Positions 7,896 through 15,876 of a stretch of 33,987 nt of DNA are shown here, one piece after another (the first letter of the stretch is position 1; the number at the start of each line of letters is the position of its first letter). The notes beneath the pieces are model-generated. The model did no database searches. It had not been told where the DNA came from and saw only the letters and a program-made list of their open reading frames with translations. Both the position numbers and the translations under genes were made by a program. This DNA comes from Candidatus Saccharimonadota bacterium (lineage in GTDB: Bacteria > Patescibacteriota > Saccharimonadia > Saccharimonadales > Saccharimonadaceae): assembly GCA_002726935.1 (NCBI GenBank), contig PBTC01000037.1:1-33987 (forward strand). The letters run 5' to 3'.

Positions 7896-8629
7896 CCCAA
7901 AACGACCGCGACAGCTCGAGGACTGTTGGTGGCTGGCTGGCGAAAGACCATACCGGCATGAAACTAGATCTGGCCCACGCCCTTTCGATCGCTCGCCAAG
8001 CGTTGCCAAAAAAGGAGTCGCTGCTGGCTTACACCCTTGAAGAGCTTAATGGCCACATTACAGAGATGGCTAATCGATTTTACTCAGGGGATATAACTGT
8101 TGTTGATGAGTTCTTTCAACTTTACAACGTGGGCGTCGGCCTTCGCAAAACAGCCAAGGAACAAGCGGTTTTAATTTCCGAGTCGAAAGCCGCTGGTCCC
8201 CGGCGGTTGCGCCAGCGCATGGGCTCGCTCGACATCTGGGAATTTGAAGGATCAGGCAGCAAGGTCCAAATCGAAGTAGATGCCGCAACAGTCGAAATCA
8301 AACGCGGTGAAGAGGGCATCGAGGTGAACATCCTTGCAGGGCAAGGGGAGAAAGCGGTAGCCGTCACTGGGATCCAGGCTTTGAACCTGGACCTACTATT
8401 GGGTATGGCAAAACATGCCGGCGTGCTTGATCTCATCAAATTTGCCGAACGCCATGGTGTGATCATCGAGGACCATCCAAAGAACCGAACTATGCGCTGC
8501 TGGCGTGAAGTCGGCAAAGAGACCGGGCAGACAGAGAACCAGGCGTATGAGGACATCCGGTCGGCATTCCTTGGAGCGCTTGTAGTGCTTGAGGAGAACC
8601 TACGAGCTAAAGGAGGCGCCACACCATGA
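7892..8629 (+). CDS. Hypothetical protein
   Basis: A 245-residue soluble protein. The N-terminal 100 residues look helical; residues about 110-165 look like beta strands (IWEFEGSGSKVQIEVDAATV, VEIKRGEEGIEVNI). The C-terminal part is helical again. It overlaps the upstream gene (ATGA) and the downstream 46-residue gene (ATGA), so it is the middle of a tightly packed operon. No catalytic motif or known domain is apparent. Confidence 0.7.
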   Translation: MTQNDRDSSRTVGGWLAKDHTGMKLDLAHALSIARQALPKKESLLAYTLEELNGHITEMANRFYSGDITVVDEFFQLYNVGVGLRKTAKEQAVLISESKAAGPRRLRQRMGSLDIWEFEGSGSKVQIEVDAATVEIKRGEEGIEVNILAGQGEKAVAVTGIQALNLDLLLGMAKHAGVLDLIKFAERHGVIIEDHPKNRTMRCWREVGKETGQTENQAYEDIRSAFLGALVVLEENLRAKGGATP

Positions 8630-8766
8630 GCGACCCTAACACCATCGCTGCACCTCCGCCTGAAACCCGCGGGGTCGGGCCGTTCGAAAACCTTGCAAGA
8701 GCACAGGCGACCTTCAAAAAATGGCCCGCTTGGAAACAAAACTACCAACCCACGAAACACAATTAG
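8626..8766 (+). CDS. Small 46-residue protein
   Basis: The ATG overlaps the stop of the preceding gene as ATGA and the frame gives 46 residues ending before TAG at 8764. The product is Pro-rich at the start and ends in a basic, aromatic segment (ATFKKWPAWKQNYQPTKHN). The FKKWPAWKQ pattern recalls tiny phage proteins with a W-P-x-W-K core, but I cannot assign a family. Tight packing and overlap argue that it is expressed. Confidence 0.55.
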   Translation: MSDPNTIAAPPPETRGVGPFENLARAQATFKKWPAWKQNYQPTKHN

Positions 8767-8788
8767 AAGAGCTAAAAGGAGAAGCGGG

Positions 8789-9082
8789 ATGTCAAACTAC
8801 ATTTGCCCAAAGTGCCCACGTGAAGTGTCCTACAGTGACAGATTTTGCTCTGGGTGTGGAACAGTCCTATCGAGAAACTACTTTGAGACCCCCGCTTCCA
8901 CCTGCGCTGCCGCGCCGTACTCGTTCAATATCGGGTTTGAGGACTTGACCTTCGACTCAGCTAACGAAGGCGCCAAACGAGGCCATCATGCGCTGAAAGG
9001 CAAAGGCTCCGAAGCTCCAGTTGGAATCCTCCTCGCAGCCGCTGTAATGATTGCGTTAGCGATTACCTCTGCCACCCAATAG
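8789..9082 (+). CDS. Zinc-ribbon protein with C-terminal membrane anchor
   Basis: A 97-residue protein. Residues 4-25 (YICPKCPREVSYSDRFCSGC) form a classic zinc ribbon with two Cys-x2-Cys knuckles. Residues about 76-95 (APVGILLAAAVMIALAITSA) form one membrane segment at the very C-terminus, so the ribbon probably faces the cytoplasm. AAAAGGAGAAG precedes the ATG at 8789. It follows the 46-residue gene by 22 bases. Such tail-anchored ribbon proteins are common and of mixed function. Confidence 0.75.
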   Translation: MSNYICPKCPREVSYSDRFCSGCGTVLSRNYFETPASTCAAAPYSFNIGFEDLTFDSANEGAKRGHHALKGKGSEAPVGILLAAAVMIALAITSATQ

Positions 9083-9131
9083 CCATGTTTCGGGAAAGCA
9101 TGAGTCTCAGACAACCAATCGAGGAATAGGA

Positions 9132-9410
9132 ATGGCGTCTTACGAGGAAACCAAGCGGGATTTTGAATATCTGAACAAGATAGCGTCCGGCGGCGACATG
9201 ATGGAAATCGATGCCTCGGTATTTGACTTGATGGCCAACCCAACAAAGAAGCGAGCCAAAGAATTGTACGTGACGGCGATTGGCTGCTGGTTCAGGGCCA
9301 TTGGCAAGGATATGTCGTTTGCTGGCGTGCCTCAATCCGTGTTTGATAACCCAAGTGTGATTGAGATTCTCGAGAAGTATGGCCATCACATTGAGCAAAA
9401 TGAAACATAG
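9132..9410 (+). CDS. Small hypothetical protein
   Basis: A 92-residue protein beginning MASYEETKRDFEYLNKIASG, probably all helical, with IGCWFRAIGKDMSFAG in the middle. GAGGAATAGGA lies just upstream of the ATG. Same direction as its neighbours and 49 bases after the zinc-ribbon gene. No known family. Confidence 0.65.
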   Translation: MASYEETKRDFEYLNKIASGGDMMEIDASVFDLMANPTKKRAKELYVTAIGCWFRAIGKDMSFAGVPQSVFDNPSVIEILEKYGHHIEQNET

Positions 9411-9455
9411 CGAAAAGCAACGCACTTTAAATTCTAAAAAGCCACAGCGGGATCA

Positions 9456-9863
9456 ATGATGAACTCACCTCAAACTATTTTGGCCAACACCGAAACATCA
9501 AGGCATGAATGTGACCCACATGTTCTTAATGCACGGCGCTCTCTTGCAGTATGGTTGAATGAAAAAATTGATGCACCCGTTAATCGCGCTGATCTGGCAA
9601 CGGTTCTCTGCTACTTTAACGCCATCGAAAACAATGCTTTGCCTACAGGGGGCGTGCCCACGCCCGGCAAGTCTGTCAGGGATCCCTTAACGCAGGCCAT
9701 CGACGATTTCAAAACCAAAGGCCGCTTGACGTACTTAAGGCTGTTGAATCTACTCGCGAGGGGCTACACCTTAACTGGCTTGGTATTCAAAACTCCGTCA
9801 GGACAGACCCTGACCGTCGTTTCCGAAAGCAATGGAGCCCCAGGAGCGGAAAATGGAAAGTAA
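9456..9863 (+). CDS. Hypothetical protein
   Basis: A 135-residue protein (an ATG one codon later is equally possible). Residues about 24-60 (VLNARRSLAVWLNEKI, then ADLATVLCYFNAIENN) look helical, followed by a Pro/Gly-rich linker and a C-terminal helix-strand pair. Its end overlaps the start of the next membrane protein by 11 bases. Family not recognised. Confidence 0.65.
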   Translation: MMNSPQTILANTETSRHECDPHVLNARRSLAVWLNEKIDAPVNRADLATVLCYFNAIENNALPTGGVPTPGKSVRDPLTQAIDDFKTKGRLTYLRLLNLLARGYTLTGLVFKTPSGQTLTVVSESNGAPGAENGK

Positions 9864-10284
9864 GTCATCAAGAATAGGGGGGGCTATCATCATCCTTCTG
9901 ATTGGCCTAGCGACACTCATCAAAGTATTCGCCAGTTGGCAATCTTTCAGATCCATATCTAATTTTGCTGAAGCGAACCCCCGAGGCGGGATACTTAATT
10001 GGGATTTGCCGGGGCACCTTTGGTCGACCGTAATACTAGTATGTCTTTTGATCGCCGTCATCGTAATACAGGGGAGTTCCCATAAAACAAAGAAGGCGTT
10101 AATACCACTGACTTTGATAATCGCTATTGCCGCGCCATCTGTACTTATCTACTTTGGCGACGAACTAAAATATAGAGCAAAGAATATCATTGAAGAACAA
10201 GGAATGCAGCTCTGCCAAGAAGGGGTTGTTGGTCGTGGGAAATACTCGAGACAAACTCTTGAATTTAAGCGAATTTGCAGCTAA
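9853..10284 (+). CDS. Small membrane protein with three predicted helices
   Basis: A 143-residue protein from the ATG at 9853, which has AGGAG 7 bases upstream; the frame is open to an ATG at 9832. Hydrophobic segments at about residues 9-27 (GGAIIILLIGLATLIKVFA), 57-74 (TVILVCLLIAVIVIQ) and 82-101 (ALIPLTLIIAIAAPSVLIY) suggest three membrane helices, then a soluble C-terminal tail with two Cys. It closes the rightward run and is followed by a bidirectional terminator. No family recognised. Confidence 0.7.
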   Translation: MESKSSRIGGAIIILLIGLATLIKVFASWQSFRSISNFAEANPRGGILNWDLPGHLWSTVILVCLLIAVIVIQGSSHKTKKALIPLTLIIAIAAPSVLIYFGDELKYRAKNIIEEQGMQLCQEGVVGRGKYSRQTLEFKRICS

Positions 10285-10287
10285 AAG

Positions 10288-10311
10288 AAAAAGGAGCCGA
10301 AGCTCCTTTTG
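10288..10311. terminator. Bidirectional terminator
   Basis: AAAAA-GGAGC-CGAA-GCTCC-TTTT: a 5-bp GC-rich stem with a tetraloop, flanked by A residues on one side and T residues on the other. It sits between the stops of convergent genes at 10284 and 10319 and can serve both strands. Confidence 0.8.
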
Positions 10312-10318
10312 TTACGGG

Positions 10319-10645
10319 TTAGGAAACCTGGAGGTCTTCTACTTTGAAGCCCGAATTCAAGGCCTCATTAAACCACTTTGGCTTCAGACCTCGACCGCTC
10401 CAGCTTTTGTCTGGATCGCTTGGGTGCCTATATTTAACCGGCGCAGGACCTAAAGAACCTCGGCCTGGCGACGTCTTAATTTCACGCGAGAGATCTTCGA
10501 GGTTAATTCCCTTCGCTGCAGCTAAAGCTCTAATCTCCTCAATAGCGGCCTGCTTTCTCTGACGAGATACTATTTCATCATCAATATCAGATCTCAGTGC
10601 CTCTAGTTCCTTAAAACTCATATCTGCTAATTTAACTTTCTTCAC
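10319..10645 (-). CDS. H-NS-like nucleoid-associated protein
   Basis: A 108-residue protein with an N-terminal coiled-coil-like part (MSFKELEALRSDIDDEI, then RQRKQAAIEEIRALA) and, at residues 72-91, the H-NS DNA-binding core KYRHPSDPDKSWSGRGLKPK followed by WFNEAL. H-NS proteins bind AT-rich minor grooves and silence foreign genes; plasmid copies often act as 'stealth' factors for the host. The start is the GTG at 10645 with GGAG five bases upstream. The in-frame ATG at 10678 cannot be used if the promoter below is right, because it lies inside the -10. The Y--P-----WSGRG-KP-W form is the one common in Betaproteobacteria. Confidence 0.88.
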   Translation of the reverse strand: MKKVKLADMSFKELEALRSDIDDEIVSRQRKQAAIEEIRALAAAKGINLEDLSREIKTSPGRGSLGPAPVKYRHPSDPDKSWSGRGLKPKWFNEALNSGFKVEDLQVS

Positions 10646-10673
10646 ACTATCTCCAATTGTAAGGCGAGAGTTA

Positions 10674-10702
10674 ATCATACTTTTTTAATTTAACTCAGGC
10701 AA
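10674..10702 (-). promoter_or_regulatory. Promoter of the H-NS-like gene
   Basis: On the minus strand TTGCCT (10702-10697), a 17-bp spacer, TATGAT (10679-10674). Transcription would begin near 10667, leaving a leader of about 22 bases with GGAG before the GTG at 10645. The region upstream (10703-10745) is very AT-rich with long A/T runs, as expected for self-binding by H-NS. In the rest of the 255-base gap up to 10900 I see no gene. Confidence 0.6.
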
Positions 10703-10900
10703 AAAACACCCTTAAACTACATTAAAAAAAAAGAAAAAAATGAAAACACAGGGCTCAAATAATCAAAGTGTCGACAGTTCTTGCATGCCATCACGGGAAA
10801 GGCATTGATCCTCCCAGGCGCATATGAAGCAGCGGTTTTTCTGGAAACAGTTGGCCAATCTACATAGAATGATCTTAGTTCGAACAATCAGGAGAAACGT

Positions 10901-11653
10901 ATGCCAGCAACAATGCGACTTGGGCCTTATGAGGGTGTTACCCTCGACGAAAACAAAACATACCCCAACGGGCGAACACTGCGATTCATCTCCTACAGTG
11001 CATACAACGCCATGGGTCTCATCGGTACCGAAAAAAATGGTTTCGCTATTCTTGATGAGGACGAGAAACAGGTTCTAGTCGACGAGGTTGGACGGCGTGA
11101 TGGCATGATGGGCAGAACTCCCAAAGAGTTCACTGGAAAATCCGATCAGCAGATCCTTGATGAACTGAAGTCCAAATCTTGGCCTGAAATGGTCGAGTTC
11201 ATTAATTCATCACCCAGAGCACGATACACGCTCAGAGCTGAACCGCAGGCCCAAGAAAAGCCTTTGGGTCTGCACGATATTCCCAAGGTTTTTTTCTCCG
11301 ACCTCGTGGAAAATAAGGCTGAATTTGCAAAGCGGTCAAAGGAATTTCTGAAAAATCTGGCCAAAGTGATGAACCTGCCAAAGGATTCCTTCAGTGTACG
11401 GTATAACGCGGGCGGTCCTGCGGTATCCGGTGAAGCAACCCTACACGCCGATAATTTCTACGTTCAGATTCACGAAGGACGCAAGGGCGCTGATATTCTG
11501 TATCGCAGTTGCAAATCACAAAATGATTTTACCGGCGGTCAAAACCGCTATATCCAGGCGCCAAGGCTCGCTGAAATGAATATTTTCGAGGTGGCCAACG
11601 AACTAAGCCAGGTCGCAAAGCCAGCACCCAAGAGCACCGGCATGAGCTTGTAA
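10901..11653 (+). CDS. Hypothetical protein, possibly polyvalent-protein-like
   Basis: A 250-residue protein. The N-terminal half contains a strand-rich part (TLRFISYSAYNAMGL, then NGFAILDEDEKQVLVDE) and a PRARYTLRAEPQ segment; the C-terminal half has FSVRYNAGGPAVSGEATLHA, then NFYVQIHEGRKGADILYRSC and QNDFTGGQNRYI. The second half resembles uncharacterised phage/plasmid proteins, but I cannot name the family. AGGAG lies directly upstream of the ATG. It is 9 bases before the ART gene at 11663, so the two are probably one operon and may act together. Confidence 0.7.
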   Translation: MPATMRLGPYEGVTLDENKTYPNGRTLRFISYSAYNAMGLIGTEKNGFAILDEDEKQVLVDEVGRRDGMMGRTPKEFTGKSDQQILDELKSKSWPEMVEFINSSPRARYTLRAEPQAQEKPLGLHDIPKVFFSDLVENKAEFAKRSKEFLKNLAKVMNLPKDSFSVRYNAGGPAVSGEATLHADNFYVQIHEGRKGADILYRSCKSQNDFTGGQNRYIQAPRLAEMNIFEVANELSQVAKPAPKSTGMSL

Positions 11654-11662
11654 GGATAGGCT

Positions 11663-12373
11663 GTGGACTTTAAAACCTCGAGAAAATTGAGGCTTGATGA
11701 GGGTGCATCCATCCCGGTGGCACCCGTCAACCCAGACATTCCCATCAACTCAATTAATTTCAAATCGTGGTTTGGGAATTCCGTAGTTAGGAACACGGAT
11801 GGCACTCCGATGCCTGTGTTTCATTCTACGAGTTTTATTTTCGATCGGTTCAAAGTTGACCATGGACAAGACTCCTACCGGAAATTTGGCGCTCATTTTG
11901 GAAGCATCGAAGCAGCAACAAATAGAGTTCACGTGAGAGCCGAGGAGCTTGCCCACAACGCCGAGCCCGACATGGGTAGAAACCCACATGTAATGGCATT
12001 GTATCTGTCCATTCAGAATCCCTTGCGCCTTGACGAGGTTCGTACTGGCCGCTGGGGCGTTCACGACGTGATGATGCAGATCATGGAGAAGGGGGATGTT
12101 GGCCTAATCGATATTCCAGAGGAAATGCTTGATGCATTTTTTCGCGATGAGCTTGAGATCGACGGACAAAGCTGGACTGATGTGCACGAGGACGAGGCCT
12201 CACATCTTTTGATTTCGTTTCTCGAAAAAACTTTGGGTGTCGACGGGATTGTGTATGCAAACACATTCGAAGGGGGTGGAGATTCCTACCTCGTGTGGGA
12301 TCCGAAAAAAATCAAATCAGCTTCCGAAAACACCGGGCAGTTCGATCCAAACGACGATCGAATCACGCATTAG
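11663..12373 (+). CDS. ART-PolyVal-like ADP-ribosyltransferase
   Basis: A 236-residue protein with GTG start (AAGGATA upstream). Residues 28-40 (INSINFKSWFGNS) are the entry motif seen before ART-PolyVal domains, then VFHSTSFIFDRF at 53-64 in place of the usual YHGT, GAHFGSIEAA at 76-85, and from 194 DGIVYANT, YLVWDPKKIKSASENTGQFD. The order 'FxxWFG, YHGT-like, GxHFG, DGIVY, KIKSA-NTGxF' is that of ADP-ribosyltransferases carried in phage and plasmid polyvalent proteins, which are thought to modify host proteins after transfer. The Gly of YHGT is Ser here, so activity is not certain. It shares the MDFKT start with the two GNAT genes (MEFKT). Confidence 0.75.
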   Translation: MDFKTSRKLRLDEGASIPVAPVNPDIPINSINFKSWFGNSVVRNTDGTPMPVFHSTSFIFDRFKVDHGQDSYRKFGAHFGSIEAATNRVHVRAEELAHNAEPDMGRNPHVMALYLSIQNPLRLDEVRTGRWGVHDVMMQIMEKGDVGLIDIPEEMLDAFFRDELEIDGQSWTDVHEDEASHLLISFLEKTLGVDGIVYANTFEGGGDSYLVWDPKKIKSASENTGQFDPNDDRITH

Positions 12374-12525
12374 GAGTAGCGGCCAACGGTCACCACACCT
12401 TAAGCCCACCGTAGGGCAAAGACCGCCACTTCTGATACGCATCGAACAATCGCAATTTTTACAGCAAGAGAACACTCAGTCAAGGCCACGAGCAGACATC
12501 TCATTCTTTTAATGAGCAACTGATA

Positions 12526-12554
12526 TTGCATAAAGGTTATTTGTAGTGTATGAT
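12526..12554 (+). promoter_or_regulatory. Promoter for a short transcript
   Basis: TTGCAT (12526-12531), a 17-bp spacer ending in TG, and TATGAT (12549-12554). Same layout as the other promoters in the window. No ribosome site or plausible gene follows; a terminator lies about 110 bases downstream. Confidence 0.55.
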
Positions 12555-12560
12555 TAGAAA

Positions 12561-12688
12561 ATCAACTCAAATATGCTTTGAAGCCAAACCAAATCAGATT
12601 CAAGACACACATCGAATCGAATTTAAAATAGCCAGACTCAAATTCAAGAGAATAATATTCCGCGCAGCTTGTCTGCGCATTATTTTTC
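12561..12688 (+). ncRNA. Candidate small RNA
   Basis: Between a good promoter (-10 at 12549-12554) and a good terminator (stem 12662-12678, then ATTATTTTT) lies an A-rich, mostly unstructured stretch of about 100 bases. The only reading frame here starts with an ATG inside the -10 and runs through the terminator stem, so it is unlikely to be translated. Position after the ART gene and convergent to the winged-helix protein gene gives no clear target. The promoter-terminator spacing is seen; that an RNA is made is inferred. Confidence 0.4.
12650..12688 (+). terminator. Terminator (possibly bidirectional)
   Basis: GCGCAG-CTTGT-CTGCGC (12662-12678) followed by ATTATTTTT, with AATAAT upstream that could extend the pairing. 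It would end the candidate small RNA and, on the other strand, could help end the winged-helix gene whose stop is at 12738, although the T run there is poor. Confidence 0.7.
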
Positions 12689-12737
12689 AGCGTCCTCTAG
12701 TCGGGCCAAGACCCCGCGGGAACAATTCTCACACCGA

Positions 12738-15377
12738 TTAGCCAAAACGCAAACTTGCTGTTTTTTCTGGCGCGCCGTAAGTTATATCGACTGCCTTTCG
12801 GTAGCTCAAAGGTTGAACTGCATGCACTGAAGCAGCCATGTTATAAGCGTGAGAGTCTTCTTTAGGAATATCATAACCACAAGCCTGAACTTTCTTAGCA
12901 AACTCAGCAAAGGGCATTTTCCACTGACTTTTTGAAAGAGCTTTTCCCTGGCCAACAAGGCATGCTTCAACATGTTCAACCAACGCTTCTAAGCCTCCCA
13001 AGCCCTCTGGCGCAACCAGGTAATCGAGGGCGCCTGTTCTGCTTTTGTAGCGCTTTAACGCACCTGTCGAAGCTAGTCGGTCCAAATACTTCTCCGTCGG
13101 CTTCTCTTCAGAGCCTCTGTGGAAGCCGACATTACCCGAGTAAACATCCTTGACCCGTACAACGCCGCCAACCGAAAGCGCGGCCAACAAAGATTCAGGT
13201 GCAGAAAAATTCAAAGCCAAGGCCTGCGTGTTTGATCCAAAAGCCCCAGAAGGCTTGTTAGGCTCACCCATAACCCTCTTAAGCCCGGTTGCAATATCTT
13301 TTTGAGTTTTTTTAACCGCGGCTTTTAGAAAATCTTCGGACTCCGAAGCTAAGACATAGCGCGTTGATTCGTATTTCGTCTCATCAATCAGCCGAGTCAC
13401 CACGCCATTTTTTTCAAGCATACGCAGGGACTCTCTGCGAAGGACTTCTTCTTCTGATTGCAGCCCGAGCACAGTGAGGAGGGCGCGCGCACTGCAGGGT
13501 GAGTTCATGCTTAGATAATCCAAAGCCGGCGTTTGCATCGGGGAACGGGCGAGCAGGGCGTTGTTAGTTAGCTGAACGCCTGGGACAAGTCTTCCTGACT
13601 TAGAATCAAGCGCCCAAACCAAACTGGCCAAAGTCGCTTCTCTTTTATCACTCAGAAAGTCCCTCAAGTCATCCTCGTCAAAACCATGTTGTTCACAAAG
13701 CGCCGCTACTGGAACCGAGGTCGACCCAAAAGATCTTAAGTACGACATCCGCCTGAAATGAGAGTAGTCTTCCCTTGCTTGATCAAAAGCATTGAAATCC
13801 GAATTAGGTTTATCACCTAGAGGGTGTAATCGGACAGACGGCTGGTATAGCTCTGGCTTAATCCCGTTTGCCAAAGCGTCGGAGAAATCTTCCTCAAAAC
13901 TTAGGAAACCAGACGTGAAAAGATACTTGACTGCCTCGCGCCGAATTGAGAGGTCAGATTTTGGTTCTTCCGACATTTTTCCTGGGATGAAACCAAGCTC
14001 AGAAGAGTAGAAGACTTGCCTATTTCGCTTACTTGCCAGGTTAATTAGGTGATTTGAAATCCGCTGGACATCGCTTTTAACCGCTCGGTCCAATGCCGCG
14101 GAGATATCCTCCGAGTTCTTGTCCCGCTTGTGCTTAAAGGCGCCTTCAGCAATCTCAACCTGAGCATCTAAACTAAGGGTTGATCGCGCGGCGTTCGTTT
14201 TATCAAGGACCGATTGGACGGTTTCTAGCACCTGGCGGTCATTGAGCCACTGCACGCTGTCTAATGACGCGAAAGATTTTCCAGAAAGAACTCGTTTAGC
14301 CAAGGTGTTGGCATCATAGGTCGAACCCGATCGAAGCGTAAGCAAACCAGCCTGCTCCATGCTCGCCAAGTAGCGCGAAGCCGTACCCCTGGAAGATCTG
14401 AGACTTTCCGATGCAACAGAGGAATTCAAGCTTAGGCCAGCGTGTGTCAGCTCTAATAGAGAATATGTGTCCTGCGAGACTACTGGCAACCCCGCCTCCG
14501 AAAAGAACAATACGGCACCCAAGGCGGTGGCGACGCGACGGCCGTCCAAAGTCCTTCGTGCGTTTTCAGAGAGCATACAGGACGCAAACGATGGAGGCCC
14601 AGTTTCAAACGACTCGCCTCCAGTCACAAGTCCTGCGCTGATTAGACGTTCAAAAGTACTGTAAAGGGTAGGCGCCGGAATATCATAGGCATCAGCGACG
14701 GCAGGAATATCCTTAAGGCGTGATGAACCCTTGTTAATCTCGTGGAGAAGAACAAAAGCGGTTGGGCTTACTTCGATTCCCCGGCCCAAGCCGACTACGG
14801 GAACATTCTTGGATCGCGTGCTTAGTACTGTACAAAGTGCCGCAAAACTATCGTCATCCAAATCCTGGCTGATCGGCATGTCTTCTGGCTTTTGAAGACA
14901 ATCCCCATCTGAAGGCACCCCGAGTGATTTCTTGATCTGGACATCGAATTCAGCAAGCGCTTTGCCAAACAACTCAGCATCCATCTGCTCGACCGCACCC
15001 AGTCGGAAACCCTGGCTACGCAGCACGCGGGAAAGCAGGGCAGAGGGCTTGGATTTTGCAAAAGACCGCGGCGGCTTGCCGTCGGTTTCGGCAAATTCGA
15101 GCAGGTCGCTGTCTTGCAGCGCTTTAAAAGCGTCAATTAACTTCATTTGGGAACACCCGTATTCTCTGGCTACCTGGGCCAGCGTGTTAAAACGCTTGCT
15201 CGTCAGTTCTGTGGCCACAATTGCAGCAAAGACCCCAAGGGAAGGCTCGTCGCCGTCCATTAAAGTCACATGGGGAGTCTCATCCTGCGGATTTCTTCGC
15301 AGAACTTCAGCCAAAAACTCCACGGAGGAATCCTTGGTTTCTGATTTCTTAGCAAATGAGGCGCCAAGGACTCGCAT
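12738..15377 (-). CDS. Large protein of repeated winged-helix-like modules
   Basis: An 879-residue soluble protein. I can see winged-helix-like units (helix, recognition-type helix, then a 'L--SGL(V/L)-' turn and strand) at about residues 45-96 (AQVAREYGCSQMKLIDAFKA), 203-254 (PAVADAYDIPAPTLYSTFER, LISAGLV) and 303-354 (SLRSSRGTASRYLASMEQAG, LLTLRSG), with weaker candidates near 540-600, 615-676 and 723-790 (KYLDRLASTGALKRY). No ATPase, nuclease or membrane signature is visible. Multi-winged-helix chains this long are unusual; DNA binding at several sites or a partition/regulatory scaffold are possibilities, not conclusions. AGGG lies 10 bases before the ATG. A palindrome overlaps its promoter, suggesting autoregulation. 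Confidence 0.8.
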   Translation of the reverse strand: MRVLGASFAKKSETKDSSVEFLAEVLRRNPQDETPHVTLMDGDEPSLGVFAAIVATELTSKRFNTLAQVAREYGCSQMKLIDAFKALQDSDLLEFAETDGKPPRSFAKSKPSALLSRVLRSQGFRLGAVEQMDAELFGKALAEFDVQIKKSLGVPSDGDCLQKPEDMPISQDLDDDSFAALCTVLSTRSKNVPVVGLGRGIEVSPTAFVLLHEINKGSSRLKDIPAVADAYDIPAPTLYSTFERLISAGLVTGGESFETGPPSFASCMLSENARRTLDGRRVATALGAVLFFSEAGLPVVSQDTYSLLELTHAGLSLNSSVASESLRSSRGTASRYLASMEQAGLLTLRSGSTYDANTLAKRVLSGKSFASLDSVQWLNDRQVLETVQSVLDKTNAARSTLSLDAQVEIAEGAFKHKRDKNSEDISAALDRAVKSDVQRISNHLINLASKRNRQVFYSSELGFIPGKMSEEPKSDLSIRREAVKYLFTSGFLSFEEDFSDALANGIKPELYQPSVRLHPLGDKPNSDFNAFDQAREDYSHFRRMSYLRSFGSTSVPVAALCEQHGFDEDDLRDFLSDKREATLASLVWALDSKSGRLVPGVQLTNNALLARSPMQTPALDYLSMNSPCSARALLTVLGLQSEEEVLRRESLRMLEKNGVVTRLIDETKYESTRYVLASESEDFLKAAVKKTQKDIATGLKRVMGEPNKPSGAFGSNTQALALNFSAPESLLAALSVGGVVRVKDVYSGNVGFHRGSEEKPTEKYLDRLASTGALKRYKSRTGALDYLVAPEGLGGLEALVEHVEACLVGQGKALSKSQWKMPFAEFAKKVQACGYDIPKEDSHAYNMAASVHAVQPLSYRKAVDITYGAPEKTASLRFG

Positions 15378-15414
15378 TTTTACTTACCCTATACAGGATA
15401 CATCAATTTAATAA

Positions 15415-15452
15415 ATCGTAATCTCTAAACCAATGTTAAGCAACAATTGGTT
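15415..15452 (-). promoter_or_regulatory. Promoter with overlapping operator-like palindrome
   Basis: On the minus strand TTGCTT (15443-15438), 17 bp, TACGAT (15420-15415). AACCAAT (15428-15434) and ATTGGTT (15446-15452) form perfect 7-bp arms 11 bases apart, centred on the -35. A protein bound there would block the promoter of the 879-residue protein; that protein itself is the obvious candidate. Confidence 0.5.
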
Positions 15453-15507
15453 GAAATCAAAGGAAAAACAAGGTGAAATCGGCAGGGCTTGGGGACGCCG
15501 CAGGCTG

Positions 15508-15876
15508 CTAGAGGGGGGAGGCCTCATTCCAGAGGTTTGATGCCAGGATGACCAGATCTTCCCGAGAAACCAAGCCGCACAGCTCTAGATAGCGCTCTAA
15601 CGTAAAGAGGAGGTCGCCTTCATTGAAGGCGTCTGCCATACACTGCAACCCGCGGGGCGTAAGCAGCCAGGATGCCTGCAGCATGCTAACTTGAAGCGGG
15701 GCTTCATGCTCTCTTGGGATTGAGAACATAGCCGAACCTAGATCGAAACCAGGGTCTGCCACGGACAATGACCAGTATGGATCCGGCCCGATCGCCGCGC
15801 GGGCGGAGCGCCCTTCTTTATCGGTAAGATCGATAGTAAGCGGTGATCTGGAAAGATTCTCGGTCATCTTGTTCAC
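15508..15876 (-). CDS. Hypothetical protein, last gene of phage-type trio
   Basis: A 122-residue protein. The GTG at 15876 overlaps the stop of the preceding gene as GTGA; an ATG three codons later (MTENLSRSP) is the alternative. Middle residues (DPYWSLSVADPGFDLGSAMF) look strand-rich; the C-terminal half is helical and acidic. No known domain. The gene ends 130 bases before the winged-helix gene's promoter region; the gap holds no clear terminator. Confidence 0.65.
   Translation of the reverse strand: MNKMTENLSRSPLTIDLTDKEGRSARAAIGPDPYWSLSVADPGFDLGSAMFSIPREHEAPLQVSMLQASWLLTPRGLQCMADAFNEGDLLFTLERYLELCGLVSREDLVILASNLWNEASPL

Noticed and set aside
8122-8760. 212-residue frame on the minus strand
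   Set aside because: Antisense shadow of 7892-8629, rich in Ser, Arg and Pro, with no ribosome site and opposite to a tightly packed operon.
10674-10678. ATG at 10678 as start of the H-NS-like gene
   Set aside because: It overlaps the -10 element and lacks a ribosome site; the GTG at 10645 has GGAG at good spacing.
12550-12741. 63-residue frame on the plus strand
   Set aside because: Its ATG is inside the -10 TATGAT and it runs through a terminator hairpin; no ribosome site.
14932-15411. 159-residue frame on the plus strand
   Set aside because: Shadow of the 879-residue gene; composition Ser/Arg-rich and no promoter or ribosome site.
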